Shown here in pieces: positions 1-11,833 of a stretch of DNA of 64,000 nucleotides. A model generated the notes under the pieces. The model saw nothing but the letters and a program-made list of their open reading frames with translations, was not told the origin of the DNA and ran no database searches. The number at the start of each line of letters is the position of its first letter. Position 1 is the stretch's first letter. Source of the stretch: Hyalella azteca (taxonomy: Eukaryota; Arthropoda; Malacostraca; Amphipoda; Hyalellidae); contig NW_025938240.1 of the NCBI RefSeq assembly GCF_000764305.2, forward strand, positions 62,001 to 126,000. Reading direction: 5' to 3'. The translations under genes and the position numbers were made by a program.

Positions 1-490
1 ATTGCACACATCGGTTCTCAAATTCTAGTTAATATTTGGAATTAATATTGAGAGCTTTCCTAAGTGCAAAGATATGAAAGATTTTCGATGGCGATAACCA
101 ATAATTGAATAGACGCAGCAATTTAATAAAAAGCTCTGACCAAGCTTTTTATATAAATTTGTTGGAATTTATAAAACAGAGTAGAACACATCAAAACTAG
201 TCACATTTAGACCGTTTTAAGATCGTTCTAATGATATCATGATGATCGTTCTAATTATGCCTTTAGATACTAAACAGTATTTCATTCAATACAAAGGTAT
301 TGTAAGAATATTTTCTTTCGGCGACACCTGAACCAGAGCACCGCGCTGCTCGCGATGAACCTTGCGTTTTCTCAGCTCGAACTCACCGAACTGCGTGCGA
401 CACGTGAACTTTCCTGCTCAGAATAAGAGCGATTCAGCGTCGGCCATCGGTGGACTTTCCCTAATAAGGATAAGCTCAAACTTTCGACCC
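1..490. other. AT-rich flank, no gene seen
   Basis: No convincing coding frame, RNA gene or mobile-element end is visible. The right part (about 330-490) becomes more GC-rich as it approaches the 23-bp array. A short frame that runs into the array has no recognisable domain and I treat it as chance. Confidence 0.5.
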
Positions 491-811
491 ACAAGAGCTC
501 GAACATGGGTCTCGGATGAGCTCAAACATGAGTCCCATATTAACTCGAGCAAGCGTCCCAGATGAGCTCGAGAAAGACTACCAGATGAACTCTGACTTGC
601 GTCGCAGATGAGCTCAAACAAGCGTCCCGGATGTGCTCGAACAAGCGTCCCATACAAGCTTGAACAATCGTCCCGGATGAGCTCAACTAAGCTTCCAAGA
701 TGAGCTCAAAAAAGAGTCCCGGGATTCTAAAAAAGGGTCCCATATTAACTCGAGCAAGCGTCCCAGATGAGCTCAAGCAAGCGTATCGGCTGAGCTCAAA
801 CTAGTGTCCCA
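491..811. repeat. 23-bp minisatellite, 14 degenerate copies
   Basis: Tandem units of 23 bp have a common core GATGAGCTCAAACAAGCG followed by TCCCR. Copies begin near 491, 515, 538, 561, 584, 607, 630, 653, 676 and 699. A shortened 21-bp copy lies at 722-742, and three further copies reach 811. The unit contains the palindrome GAGCTC. The variant beginning TATTAACTCGAGC occurs identically at 538-560 and 743-765, so a block was probably duplicated within the array. The period is not a multiple of three, so frames crossing it are not coding evidence. Confidence 0.9.
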
Positions 812-3800
812 GTTCGATCGTGATCGAGGGTTCATTAAATAGGGCTCATGGGCTCAGGCTTAATTGCTGCAGTATTTGGAGAACTTATCACGCAAGGACG
901 GCAGCGCCATTTAATTGCGAGACAGATAACGAAACTCGAAGCCACTCAGTCAAGTAAATAATATCAAGCCCCGCAATCAAGTGTGCGAGGGAAGTGAGTA
1001 TTTTCTCTAAAATTGTGTTTTTTTTAATGTTATAATTGGTAATCGAAATAAAAAAAGAGGGGATTATCAAAATTTCGTACTCTACTGAATCTCAATATAG
1101 CTGTAATTGAGTGTGAATCTCAAATAGAGCTAAACTATAAACATCAGTAAATAACACATCAGGATACTGGGAAACGATTCTGTCCTTACTCAATCGGGAT
1201 CGAAATCCCAATTTGATGAATATTTTTATAACCATTATAATAACTTTTCAAGTAGAATAATGTAATTAAAGAAATTTGTTACCATTAAAAACCGCGATAG
1301 AATAATTTCAAGGTTATTAAAACATATTTTAACATACCTCCGTTTATCAACGACTCATAATTCTGTTCCGAAATAAAATCAGGTCCAGTTAATATCCCGA
1401 CCCGGAAAGTATTGTAGATAAACGCTTGAATTGCTGGCCGTGCATTATCAGAAAGCCAGGCTTCAAACACCAAAGTTTTCTGCACTACGTAACAGGCTCT
1501 CGTATATATGGAAATATATTTGCGTATAATTTACCGTTTTAGTCAGTTTCAATGAATCGAGCCATCGAGTTGTGATCAAACCATTCACAAAAGTGCATGA
1601 AAACCTGATTCTTGATATAATCATAAAATTCGAACATGACAAATGAGCTTTATTGTTCGATGAGAAATAAATGTAGAATTTAATTATTTATTTCTTAAAC
1701 TAAAATTCTATAGTTTAATTTAATTCTATACTTTAAAAAGAGGAAATATTTGTGCCCCGTATGATCAAATTTTAAAGAATACAAGAATCCGTTTACAAAA
1801 AATGACCAACGGTCGCTGAATAACGATGTGAGAGTAAACTGAGATAGAAAGAGAGCAAAGTTAACTATTTTGGCTTTCATTATTTTGTTTCACAATTCGA
1901 TCCCCAGAGGCGAAGTTGCTGGCTTCTCTTTCTTTATACGAAAAATGTTGGCATGACTATAGCACACTATTATTATTCAGCTCTAATTTTTTCTTATGGA
2001 AATGCGAAATACAAATACGTGTGTCCTGTTATTTTTCAGCGACAGAGAGGCGATAACGGTATAATGTAATCTAGTTTCCATTATATTTAAATTTCGATAT
2101 AAGCATGACAGTTAACCCTTTATGCTCTTAGAATTTATATCTCAGGTAGGAATAGTGTAGTCACCTCATGCCCATATATATACTGGACCGCAAAGTGTTA
2201 AGGTAGGGGATGAACACTTTGAACAGATACACAATAGCGTGTTTGTCAGACACAAGAGAAGGCTTCTGTAGTCTCGCCAGGAGGTCCAGGGGTAAATATG
2301 TACAGGCTGCCACCTCAACGTTCACGCCTACACATTGTTCGCTTCCAAAATAGATAACTCGAGTGGAATCTTCAGATGAAATTTAGCACCAAACGCATGA
2401 CTTTCAGACCGATTAAAGGACTTGTCATTCAATAGCTTCTTGACAATCCGAAAGGTTCGATTTCCGGTTTTTAAACGGAATAATAGCATGTTTCATTGTA
2501 AATAATATTGTCTGGCGTATAGGAGACCACAAAAGTTTCGAAAATCGGCCGCCGGTAGCTCGGACATAATTCGAAACCTGGTATAGAAACCAAGGGGTAG
2601 CATCAAACGTCAACTTCACGACAATATTGAGGCAAAAGATTTTTCTATGCTATTAAATTAAATAACAGAGTAAAGTTAAAGACAAGATGAATAGTAAGAA
2701 CGATGTTCACGTTTTACAAAAAATGTGTTGGGAGTTATGATTTATACATGTATAATGCAATCCCAAAATGTAGGAGAGTAATACATTGGGAAAGTCCGGA
2801 AATATCAAAATCAATTTCTGGAATACTTGTTTCTCAGGAATGAGAAAAAAAGTAAAAATTTATCATACGCAACAGTTCTGACATCAATACGAAAAAATGG
2901 GTTGCATTATAAAACTGAAAGAAGATAGAATTTTCAAAATTTTTTACAACTTAATAATCCTCGTTTTGTCTTCACCTACCGGTACGCGTCTTAATTTACT
3001 AGGTTTGCGGTTAGAACAGTCAATTGAAGTAAAATAAAGTAATTCAGTTCTAAAACCCTATAAAGACATGAGTATTTACAGAAAAAGCATTACTCAGGCC
3101 GATCCTCCAGACGCGCATCTGAAGAACGGTGTAAGATAGCGGTGACGCTTCCCGAGCTTTGGACTTTGTCTGAGAACTTGTGACGATATGAGTGTCATTC
3201 TTCAGGTGCAGCGAACACTTAACGATAGAATTACCAGATATTTTACGGAAGAGAAACGGGATATATAACAGAGAAAAGGTCAGATACTAAGCTTACATAG
3301 AAGAGGTGTAACATTTAATTGGCTAGAAGCGAAACATTAAAAAAAGGAGCAAACACTTTACAGAAAAACCTAATCGAGATACTTTGAAACGAAATCGTTA
3401 ATAGGTCGCTTTTTCCACATCAAGTTTTGAGGCAAAAATCGTATAAAAAATTTTGAAACTTGGGCCTCGATACCTACATTCGTTACCGTTGCTATTGAGA
3501 ATATGGCTCCGGCCATTTGCTATAGTGCACGCTCAAGACCTCAATCTCTTTGATGGTCTTAGAGACGCAGAAGTGAAATTCGTAAAACCTTTCACACGAT
3601 TTGAAAAAATCTTCAAAGCACAACGACGCAAAAAACCAACAACAAACGCGAGACAACCAAGGAAAAAAATAAAGGAAGAAAACTCCACACGTCGGAAATA
3701 TGAAATCTAGAAATTTCTGAACCGAGCACTGAGCCCATTCATAATTTACAAAACTTTTGAGCCGTTCTCTTTATACTCGGAAGCGAAGTGCGAGACTGCG

Positions 3801-4590
3801 CAACGGTTATAATAGGTTCGGTTAGAGTTTCTCAGACGTTACAGGAACATAAGGAGCGACTCCCACAACAATGAGTGCTGCTGGGAGCAATGCTCGAGAT
3901 TTGTGGCTGACATAAGTCGTACTTAGCGTTCAGCCGTCTACTTAATTAATTTGATCCTTTCTATACTACAATACCGTAATTTCTGTAGGAATTTCCCTCG
4001 TAACTTTAATAGAAAATTCCTGATCACGCTTACTTTTACCCCATGAACAGTTGATATGACAAACAATTTCTGAAGAATCGTTTGATCGTTCACCCTCCAT
4101 GGTTTCGTAAGTGAGGTGAACGTGCCGTATAGCAGAACACCTGGCGCCGCCGCCCTCTGCGTGCGGATGTAAGAAGGAATGCCACGACCGAACTTCCTGC
4201 ATTGCGGGACTAGTAACGAACTCACGACCGATCCGCACCAAACATCTTCAGCCGCAGACAGTTCGTCAGTGCAAGCCTAGATTTTATCGGTTGAAAAATC
4301 ACAGGGCAATGAATATTGTGGAGATATTCACATTCTGCTGAGAAGGTCACCCAAAAGCAACCCAAGAGTCACAACCGCAAAGAGGATTAATGGAAAAATT
4401 GAAAACACAGGATACAAATAAGAATAATATTTTCAAAGGAGAGGAATAAGAGCAAAGAGTTTTGACGTAGGTAAGGCAATGCAATCAGATTATACCTAGG
4501 AAATAACAATGAAAGAAGTGTCAAAAAAAAAAGCTGTGGCAAAAGATTTACATTCTAAAAATGAAACAGCCAGTTTCTATGAAGATTATA
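812..4590. other. Long AT-rich interval, no supported gene
   Basis: About 3.8 kb with only short frames (under 100 codons), none with a recognisable domain, signal peptide or membrane pattern that persists. A CG-rich fragment at about 2,540 (ATCGGCCGCCGG) weakly resembles the dispersed GC-rich hairpin repeat described elsewhere but is too short to call. Two overlapping minus-strand frames near 3,940-4,240 are in different registers and neither looks protein-like. Confidence 0.5.
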
Positions 4591-4850
4591 ACAGCAAAGG
4601 GATATTACTGGGAACAACAACAATAACGAGTGTTAACAGATTTAAACAACAGCAACGACAATTAATAGAGTAACAAGAAAAGAGATTAGTAAGAAGATAG
4701 TAACAGCAGCGATTCTTTACAACTGCAGCGACAAAAATCAACAGCAGCGCTTCTCAACAGAGTTAAACAACAGAAGCGATTCTGTAAAAAAACAACAGCA
4801 GCAGCAACTATTAATTGGGAGCAACAACAACAACGCGTCGCAGCGCGGGA
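4590..4850 (+). repeat. Cryptic CAA/CAG simple repeat
   Basis: The plus strand is rich in CAA, CAG and ACA triplets, for example runs of AACAACAACAA and CAGCAGCAGC near 4,790-4,840. They are separated by AT-rich spacers and resemble interrupted opa-type repeats. The triplet phase is broken repeatedly, so this is not a polyglutamine-coding exon. Minus-strand frames reading Cys/Leu/Val-rich sequence here are shadows of the repeat. Confidence 0.6.
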
Positions 4851-4859
4851 ACAATCATG

Positions 4860-7230
4860 CAATTTTGATCCTAAGAACAATCAACATTTAATGTTTAACC
4901 AAAAGTAAACATTTAATGTTTGGACACTGAACATCAATCAATAATGGACCTATAAGATCATTTCGAACGAAGTTCCTAATCACACATTAGTTTATCTCCT
5001 GAACATTTAATACTGCTCACCCACCCAATCATCCACTAGTTAACTATCGATCATTTTGCACTAAACACCAGTTTGCTCAGTTCCTCACGATAATACCACC
5101 CACAATAATTCAATGCTTCACCTATAAGATCATTCTATAGCTCGCTCGGCAAGACCAAATTTAAATAAATAATTCCGAGTCCTATTCACTTTTAAAAATC
5201 TTCAGTTCGCCATAAAACAATAGGACCCCAGTAATTTTACCCCTCGTCATTTTATTTCTAGACTCCCGCCAATTTAAAACCGATTCCGTCAATCATTTAA
5301 TACTTAGCTGGTCATCTTTGAATTTTCAGCCTTCGACAATTTAGTACCTGTATGAATTCTTTTCCAGAAATCATTACCTACAAACCGATCCTGGTAAGCT
5401 CATATCCATTTCCGGCACGAGATTATTCCCGGATTATTATTCTATTATTCTGTATATTTATGAACATTTTTTACACACGCCTCGGTTATCCCTCAATTCT
5501 GAAAGATTACTCTCGAAGTGAGGCAAAGCGCAGTTTATAGCCGAATCGAACGCGCACAGTGGGCAGAAGTTAACTAATTTTGATTGATTTCTTACTTGAT
5601 TACTTGGCCAATATGCTACAAGCTCTTTTTTCCAGTGATATTTTTCCAGCTATTTATAATGTTACAGATATTTTTAAATCCATGATCTTCGTCTCCATCA
5701 ATTTTGTGGATTATTATTGTCGTTCTGCTTGCATGTCTTTGAGTACAATATCATAAATTCAAGTTACACAAAACACCAGGGCATTGGTGGATCCAAACGA
5801 TACGTAATATTTAAGATAATCATGCATAATATTGAGAATACCCTATCGACTTAATCTACGGACAAACGGCAGACAACTGGTCGCCAAATACGGAGGAATT
5901 CTAGGTGGCTAACTAACGACTACAAGTTCGCCTAAAATATTCGTTAAGTAAACTCAAGTTCAGTATAGTTTGAACCAGGTAAGAAAAAAGCAGAAAAGCA
6001 AAAATAAAATCTTTGAAATATAGTAGCGGACAAAGTCCAGGACACAATTAGAGCAGTATCAAATTTACACCATGTAAAAAACTAATAGAAATGCATTTAT
6101 TGGGAAAAAGTTACATATTGTAATGCACATTATCTTGTACATTATATACCCTGCGGGGATATAATATACAAATATGCAGTTTATTGCCGTGAATACGAAA
6201 GCATCCAGGAATGCACTAGGAATAAAACTCATGAATTTCTAAGAAAGCATAAGGAGCGCCAAGTCTTCGGTATTGCAGATTGCAGAACAAAATACCGTAT
6301 ATTCTGCGTACAAAATGCCGTACATATTTTTAAGGAACATCCATCTAGATGGAAAGTTATAATTAATGCGCACACCTCAAAATAACAATAATAAATACGC
6401 GATTGATGGGTGCCGATAATCCGATAACGCCGTTTGTTGCGCTCTGATGTTGAAAGGAGATATTATAGGAATTAGCATAGCATTAACCCTCACGCATAAT
6501 TTAATTATCATGAAATTACAGTCTGTAAATGCACGGGCAATCATCGAGGCTCAAGGGATGGTACCGTAATAAATTGTCCTAAATTAACGGATTTGCATGT
6601 AAAACTTCTGGGAGCCGGAGATGAGTGCGTTTAAAAACATCGAAATGAAAATTAAATTGAAAATGTTGAAAGTTTCAGCCATGAATGCGCACTATATATT
6701 TTGTTGTGGTTTTCGTTGAATAAAACCCCAACATAATCAACAATTTCAATTTATGGCGAATTTCGAAGAACATAAAATTTTCATTTCCATAATTCGTAAT
6801 TCTGATAATAAATCAATGTTATCGTTAACCAAATACATGGCATACTATTTGTGCCAATTATTTAATGAAGAAACTGCAAATAATAAATTTCTAAAATGCA
6901 ATATTTACACAAAATGATTATACGAATTATCCATAATACTGGATGAGGCATGGGCGTAATAAATCATAACATAGGTAATCTACTTAGCAGCGTTGTCGCT
7001 CCCAGGGCCTAGCCTCATATATTCTTATGCATGGAGATTAATTCTAAATTAATTACGTGAGTGGACGGCCTGCTAACCACTCAAATACAGTAATTACTTG
7101 CTACGGTTAATTAATCACTTGCTGCGGTTCGGCGGCCCGTAGCGAGGTTCCTAAGCTCTCCTGGGTTCTCCATAATTGCTGAAAAGTCATTGCATAATGC
7201 ATCAGGAATATTTTAATTAGCATGTATTTG
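4860..7230. other. AT-rich interval, no supported gene
   Basis: No coding frame of note. A small imperfect duplication occurs at about 7,090-7,135, where the phrase ACTTGCTACGGTTAA is followed by ACTTGCTGCGGTTCG. I see no mobile-element ends and no RNA gene. Confidence 0.5.
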
Positions 7231-7232
7231 CC

Positions 7233-7350
7233 CAGCGATTATATATATTAACGTTAGCACAGCGATTATATATATTAACGTTAGCACAGCGATTATATAT
7301 ATTAACGTTAGCACAGCGATTATATATATTAACGTTAGCACAGCGATTAT
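7233..7350. repeat. 27-bp tandem repeat, four identical copies
   Basis: Four identical 27-bp units (7,233-7,259, 7,260-7,286, 7,287-7,313 and 7,314-7,340) are followed by a 10-bp partial copy. Each holds an alternating TA stretch and the palindrome TAACGTTA. Lack of divergence between copies points to recent expansion. Because 27 is a multiple of three, the minus strand reads a 9-residue Ile/Leu-rich repeat; I consider that accidental. Confidence 0.95.
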
Positions 7351-8905
7351 TCGAGAGTTAAGCGAAGAAACTTTTACGTTGAAAGCTGTGTTGTCAAGAG
7401 TTACTAATGGGTAGAATCGTGAGTTACTTTCCATTAAGGAAGTTGCTTGAATCGTAAACAACTCTTTCAATTATTATTAATTTAATGAAATAACAAGGGA
7501 ACTTTCGCTAAGATGAACTTTGTGGGCGCGTTAAATTATTGATACTAAATCAATATCTAGATCTGTCGGGGTATTGGTGGCGAAGTGACAGCTGGAAAAT
7601 GGAGTACAAAGTTGATGATCGGGAAACGAAAGCTGCAACAGAAGGCTGCTCATAGAAACTTACAGCTACCCAGCAGCAATTTGGATCCAAACTAAAGGCT
7701 TCATACCGTTGGCCGTCTATAAATCGCCCTTGATCTGCACCAGGGTACGTAGCAGTTCACACATAATGCAAGTCACGACCGCTGCTGCTGTATAGCGGAA
7801 AAGGCAAAATTTCACACCGCACTGCTAGCACAGAGAAAATATTTCTCTTGCAATAGAATTGGCAACAGCAATATAACGGCACTGGAAAAAAATACATTGA
7901 GTGGAGGTTATACGAAAACACGGAATATCTGTCAGACAAAAGAAAATGCAAACGCACGAATACGAATGTCTCAGGCACGAACAAACGTACAATATATTTC
8001 CAAATAAAATATTTCTTGGCATGCTAAGGGTTCAGTTATATTTTTCGGTCAAGAAATTACTCTTGTATATAAAGAATTTTGTTCCTGAGACTACGAATAA
8101 ATTATAAATCAGTGATACTATAAAGGCACAATGACAAGTTCACAAAGAATTTGAAAGTAACGACAATGCAAAGTAAATTTCTCAAGACACGGTGGATTCA
8201 ATTAGCTAATTACTTATTTTACTTACATTCTTATAAATTATTAAAGAACGAACTGTTCATCTTCAGATTCACATATCTTGGTTTCTCGGTACCAATAAAT
8301 CGCGAAGAACTTTCTCGCACTCTACCGCACTATAGTCAAATTTCGCCTCCATTGGCCATCGAAACAAATGGCTAAACAAATAATAATGAATACAACTTCA
8401 CTGAAGTTCTCATTTCCTATAAAAAAATACAGAAAATGGACGGTCATTAATATATAAAATATAGACGCCGCAAGTCTGACTTTGCTTTGATCAAAATCTT
8501 TGAGAATTGATAGCCAACGAGCGCTGGTAAGCCTTTTAAAGCTATTAATTCTGGAAACTATTCGACGAAACCGAAATTCAGACATTGGACAAACTATGCA
8601 AAGAGAATCCAGTTAGGATTTGCAACACGCATAAATTACCGACACCACTGAAATTAAAAGTCCAGGAATGGCACGCCACGTCAATGAGCTCGCACAAGAT
8701 CTGGAATATTCGACACGACGCAGCGAAGCAGAAATAACGCGGTGAGTAAATGCGTGGCTGGTGTGGTCGTCACGTTGAGTGCGTTGCAGCGAAAACCTGT
8801 CTCCATATTTGGTTACCAAATTTCCGAAGCTTCCGTTAGTTGGAGTCGACGGCAGGCAGCAATTACGACTAATAGGCTGCAGCGCGGCAACTGCGGCGCG
8901 GCGGT
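7351..8905. other. AT-rich interval, contains one GC-hairpin repeat copy
   Basis: No gene is supported. Several frames of 60-90 codons on both strands overlap one another and show no protein family features. One copy of the dispersed GC-rich repeat lies at 7,697-7,735. Confidence 0.45.
7697..7735 (+). repeat. GC-hairpin repeat copy (a)
   Basis: The core GTTGGCCGTCTATAAATCG matches the right half of the family (compare GTTGGCCGGCTATAACACGG at 48,958-48,977), preceded by a degenerate left arm GGCTTCATACC. The family is defined by comparing copies inside this window only. Confidence 0.5.
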
Positions 8906-9155
8906 GCTCTCGAAATATTCAGGTGGAAAATTATTCTCAGCGATTATTCAGGCAGCAAATTATGTGCAACAGATATTCAGGCAGCCAATTAGTAACAGCA
9001 AATTAGAATTAGTACAATTAGTAACAGAAATTTGCAAGTGGTTAATATTCAGGAAGAAAATTATGCACAGTGTTCTTCATAGTTATAATTTTAAACTACA
9101 GAGAATATCTAGGCAACAAATTATTTTGGCCGCAAAATATTCAGTAATTCAGAGT
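8906..9155 (+). repeat. Degenerate short repeat with ATATTCAGGCAGCAAATTA core
   Basis: The phrase ATATTCAGGCAGCMAATTA recurs in degenerate form (near 8,915, 8,940, 8,973, 9,045, 9,108 and 9,135) with spacing of roughly 27-35 bp where clustered. A related phrase, ATATCCTGGCAGCCGAACTA, appears outside the cluster near 9,375. This is probably a decayed minisatellite. A 138-codon plus-strand frame overlaps it but begins at a non-ATG codon region of repeats and has no domain. Confidence 0.45.
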
Positions 9156-9412
9156 TGATTTTTTAAGTGGGTGTAACATTTCCACCCAGTAACTCAATGT
9201 CGTTTCACCGTTGCAATGTAAAAATACTTGCAATGTACGCTCTGCCCATTCTTCGGATTTTCACACGGATAAATCTACACGACACGTAGGGATATATAAT
9301 ACATATTGTGATGTATTTTCAAGAGTTCAAGCCTGCCCACGGTGAATGGCTAGGTTGCAAAATATATGCATCAAATATCCTGGCAGCCGAACTATAACAG
9401 CAATTGTAAGTT

Positions 9413-9428
9413 CTACGACGATCGTAAA
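9413..9428. repeat. Dispersed palindrome TTACGATNATCGTAA, variant copy
   Basis: CTACGACGATCGTAAA matches the odd palindrome TTACGATNATCGTAA with two differences. Other single copies lie at about 47,552, 48,074 and 50,392, and a related unit forms the tandem array at 20.9 kb. Confidence 0.45.
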
Positions 9429-9734
9429 CTTGAGTTCTGCCATCATGGTAGGCCAGCTCAGTTAAAAACCGGAGTGGCAATTCGGTTATGGACATCCGAT
9501 ACGGCAGTTATTTCTGAACCTCTGAGCAACTCGAGAGCACGATTTCCACGGCCGTCAGATCTCGATTTAAAAACGTGGCAAAACAATCGAATATTCTACT
9601 GTTGCTATTCATTATTTACGAATGGATGAAATTCATGATGTCAACAACATTCTTGAATTTCTTGTAAATTATGGGAAGTCATAGAAAGTAATATATATTT
9701 CTAGAAATCATATCTGCTTGTCGAATCACGCGTG

Positions 9735-10335
9735 CCAGCATGGAAGCAATGCCAGGTTTAGCCAAGTAGTATTTTCCTGCTCAGAAGTAATGACAGGTTC
9801 ATGCCAAGTTCCATTTAACAGCTCAGATGCAGTGAGAGGCTCAGCTAAAATACATTTACAGGTTTGAAGACAGCGAGAGCCAAGCCACATTCGTTAGCTT
9901 AGAGGCAGAGGCTGGCTAATCCAAGCCACATTTGCTAGCTTAGAGGTAGAGGCTGGCTAATCCAAGCCACATTTGTTAGCTTAGAGGTAGAGGCTGGCTA
10001 ATCCAAGCCAAATTTGTTAGCTTAGAGGCAGAGGCTGGCTAGTCCAAGCCACATTTGTTAGCTTAGAGGTAGAGACAGGCTAAGCCAAGCCACATTTGTT
10101 AGCTTTGAGGCAAAGGCAGGTGGAACCTAGTAACATTTTACACGTTATAGTGGCAGGATGCAGCCAAGTTCCAACACCCAGTTGAGAGGCCGTGGCGGGC
10201 TCAGCCAGGCACGTCCGTAAGATTAAGTAAAGGCAGTAGCTCAGCTTAGATAAGTAATTTTCGTTCGTTTAGAGGCAACGGCAGTCTCAGCCAAGTCACA
10301 TTTATCAGCTTAGAGGCTGCGGCAGATGGAAGGAA
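9735..10335 (+). repeat. 41-bp minisatellite with homogenised core and decayed edges
   Basis: Five near-identical 41-bp units lie at 9,902-10,106. Each starts GAGGYAGAGGCTGGCTAATC and ends with TTTGTTAGCTTA. Degenerate units extend left to about 9,735 and right to about 10,335; they are recognised by the phrases AGCCAAGTCACATTT, CAGCTTAGAGGC and similar. The gradient from identical centre to eroded edges is the pattern expected when unequal exchange homogenises the middle of an array. The period is not a multiple of three. Confidence 0.85.
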
Positions 10336-10428
10336 GGCGTCGGGTGCAAGTGTCACTTTTGTCGTGCGGCAAGACGAGCGCCTTCGTGACTACCCAATCA
10401 AACGCCCTGCACCGCCACTACACGTCGC

Positions 10429-10920
10429 ATTGCGGTGGCGTTGACGTCGCAGAGGCGTTGTCTTTGCAGCAACGTTGAAATTATAGTAGCGTTGCCATTG
10501 CGGTGGCGTTGACGTTGCAGAGGCGTTGACGTTGCAGTGGCGTTGTCGTTGCAGTGATGTTGCAGTGATGTCGTTGCAGTGATGTCGTTGCAGTAACATT
10601 GTCGTTGCAGTAGCATTGTCGTTGCAGTAACATTGTCGTTGCAGTAACATTGTCGTTGCAGTAGCATTGTCGTTGCAAGACGTCGTTGCAGTAACGTTGT
10701 CGTTGCAGTGACGTCGTTGCAGTAACGTTGTCGTTGCAGTGACGTCGTTGCAGTAACGTTGTCGTTGCAGTGACGTTGTCGTTGCAGTGACGTTGTCGTT
10801 GCAGTGATGTTGTCGTTGCAGTGGAAGTTGTCGTTGCAGTTTCCTTGACGTTATAGCGGCGTTGAAGTGGCATCTAAAGAGCATCGTAGTTACGTTGCCA
10901 TTGCAATGGCGTGGCAGTAG
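10429..10920 (+). repeat. GTTGCAGT minisatellite with mixed 17- and 14-bp units
   Basis: Units of the type ATTGTCGTTGCAGTAAC (17 bp) repeat back to back at about 10,595-10,676. From 10,677 to 10,760 they alternate with a 14-bp form, GTCGTTGCAGTAAC. More divergent copies containing GGCGTTGACGTTGCAG flank both sides. Three overlapping minus-strand frames of up to 177 codons read Cys-Asn-Asp and Thr-Ala-Thr-Thr repeats in different registers; they are artefacts of stop-poor repeat sequence, not genes. Confidence 0.9.
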
Positions 10921-11641
10921 CACTGCCGCTTCGGAAGCAAGGCGGAATGGTGGCAGAAGGATTTACGATCGCTTAAATCTACACAGCGGTCGTAACGAGG
11001 TGCCAGACACTTCTCTGCACGCTGCCACACACTGCGTCTTGTGCACAAATGTTCATGGCATGGTGGCCTGACACCTCATCACGAGGCGAGGCGATTCATC
11101 ATTGATACATTTCATCATTATAGCAATTCATCATAGGATATTTCATCATTATAGCACAAGACACATGAATTATATAATTAGAGCTGCACCAGTGCAGAGT
11201 GACCATAGTTCATATTTCAATTTGCTAGTTATTGCCCGTTTTTTAAGCACGTATTATTGATGAACTTATATAGAAAATTTTATCTTCAGTAGTTGTATCA
11301 TTCATTAGGTGTATCAAAGATAGCACAAGATTTGATTCTTTGTCCTCGGACGAGTATTATAGCTACCAGACCTTACGGTACCTACGTACCCAACGACGTG
11401 GCACAACGGGTTTACTAATTATCGAAGAATCTATTCTAATATGTAAAACAAATAATGTTTGTTATAACGCTACCGTATAGCTACCTGCAACATGCTAATA
11501 GAATTCATACGCAGAAATCACATTGAAATAAAATGCATCTTAAAATAATGATTTTGGTCTCAGATTTCGTGTGTGGTACGAACAAACATTCCACCGGTGT
11601 AAGTGTTAGGATCAAGAGTAAAGATAAGGCATCCCACAATT
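10921..11641. other. Spacer with small TCATCAT repeats
   Basis: At 11,093-11,153 the phrase ATTTCATCATTATAGCA occurs twice with a related ATTCATCATAGG between, a short tandem duplication. The rest is AT-rich without features. No promoter could be assigned with confidence to the frame starting at 11,642. Confidence 0.45.
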
Positions 11642-11833
11642 ATGACGCTATTTTATGTAACAATAATTCTTCTTAATGGTCGAATTTCTTTGGTCAAAGC
11701 CAACGATTTGTCCGAGGCTCTCAAAAGTTTGAAATTCAACAACGAGGTGAAGAGGGGGAGAGTAAAATTAAATGTAACCCTAAGAAAGAGTGAACTCATA
11801 GAATATCACAGGCGATTTATGAGAGTCCAATGA
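11642..11833 (+). CDS. Candidate small secreted peptide, 63 codons
   Basis: I do not recognise this frame. It starts at ATG 11,642, which has A at -3. The first 20 residues look like a signal peptide: a hydrophobic run of Leu/Phe/Val/Ile (MTLFYVTIILL) then a short polar stretch ending VKA, with possible cleavage before Asn-Asp. The remaining 43 residues are hydrophilic and basic, with dibasic pairs Lys-Arg near residue 36 and Arg-Arg near 57, and few cysteines. Upstream codons are open for 39 nt before the ATG. A GGTGAGT phrase that fits a splice donor lies 18 bp after the stop, which would be unusual if the stop is real. It may equally be a chance frame. What I see is only the hydropathy pattern; secretion is inference. 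Confidence 0.25.
   Translation: MTLFYVTIILLNGRISLVKANDLSEALKSLKFNNEVKRGRVKLNVTLRKSELIEYHRRFMRVQ

Noticed and set aside
10390..10923. Long minus-strand frames (up to 177 codons)
   Set aside because: They lie entirely in the GTTGCAGT array, in overlapping registers, with low-complexity products.
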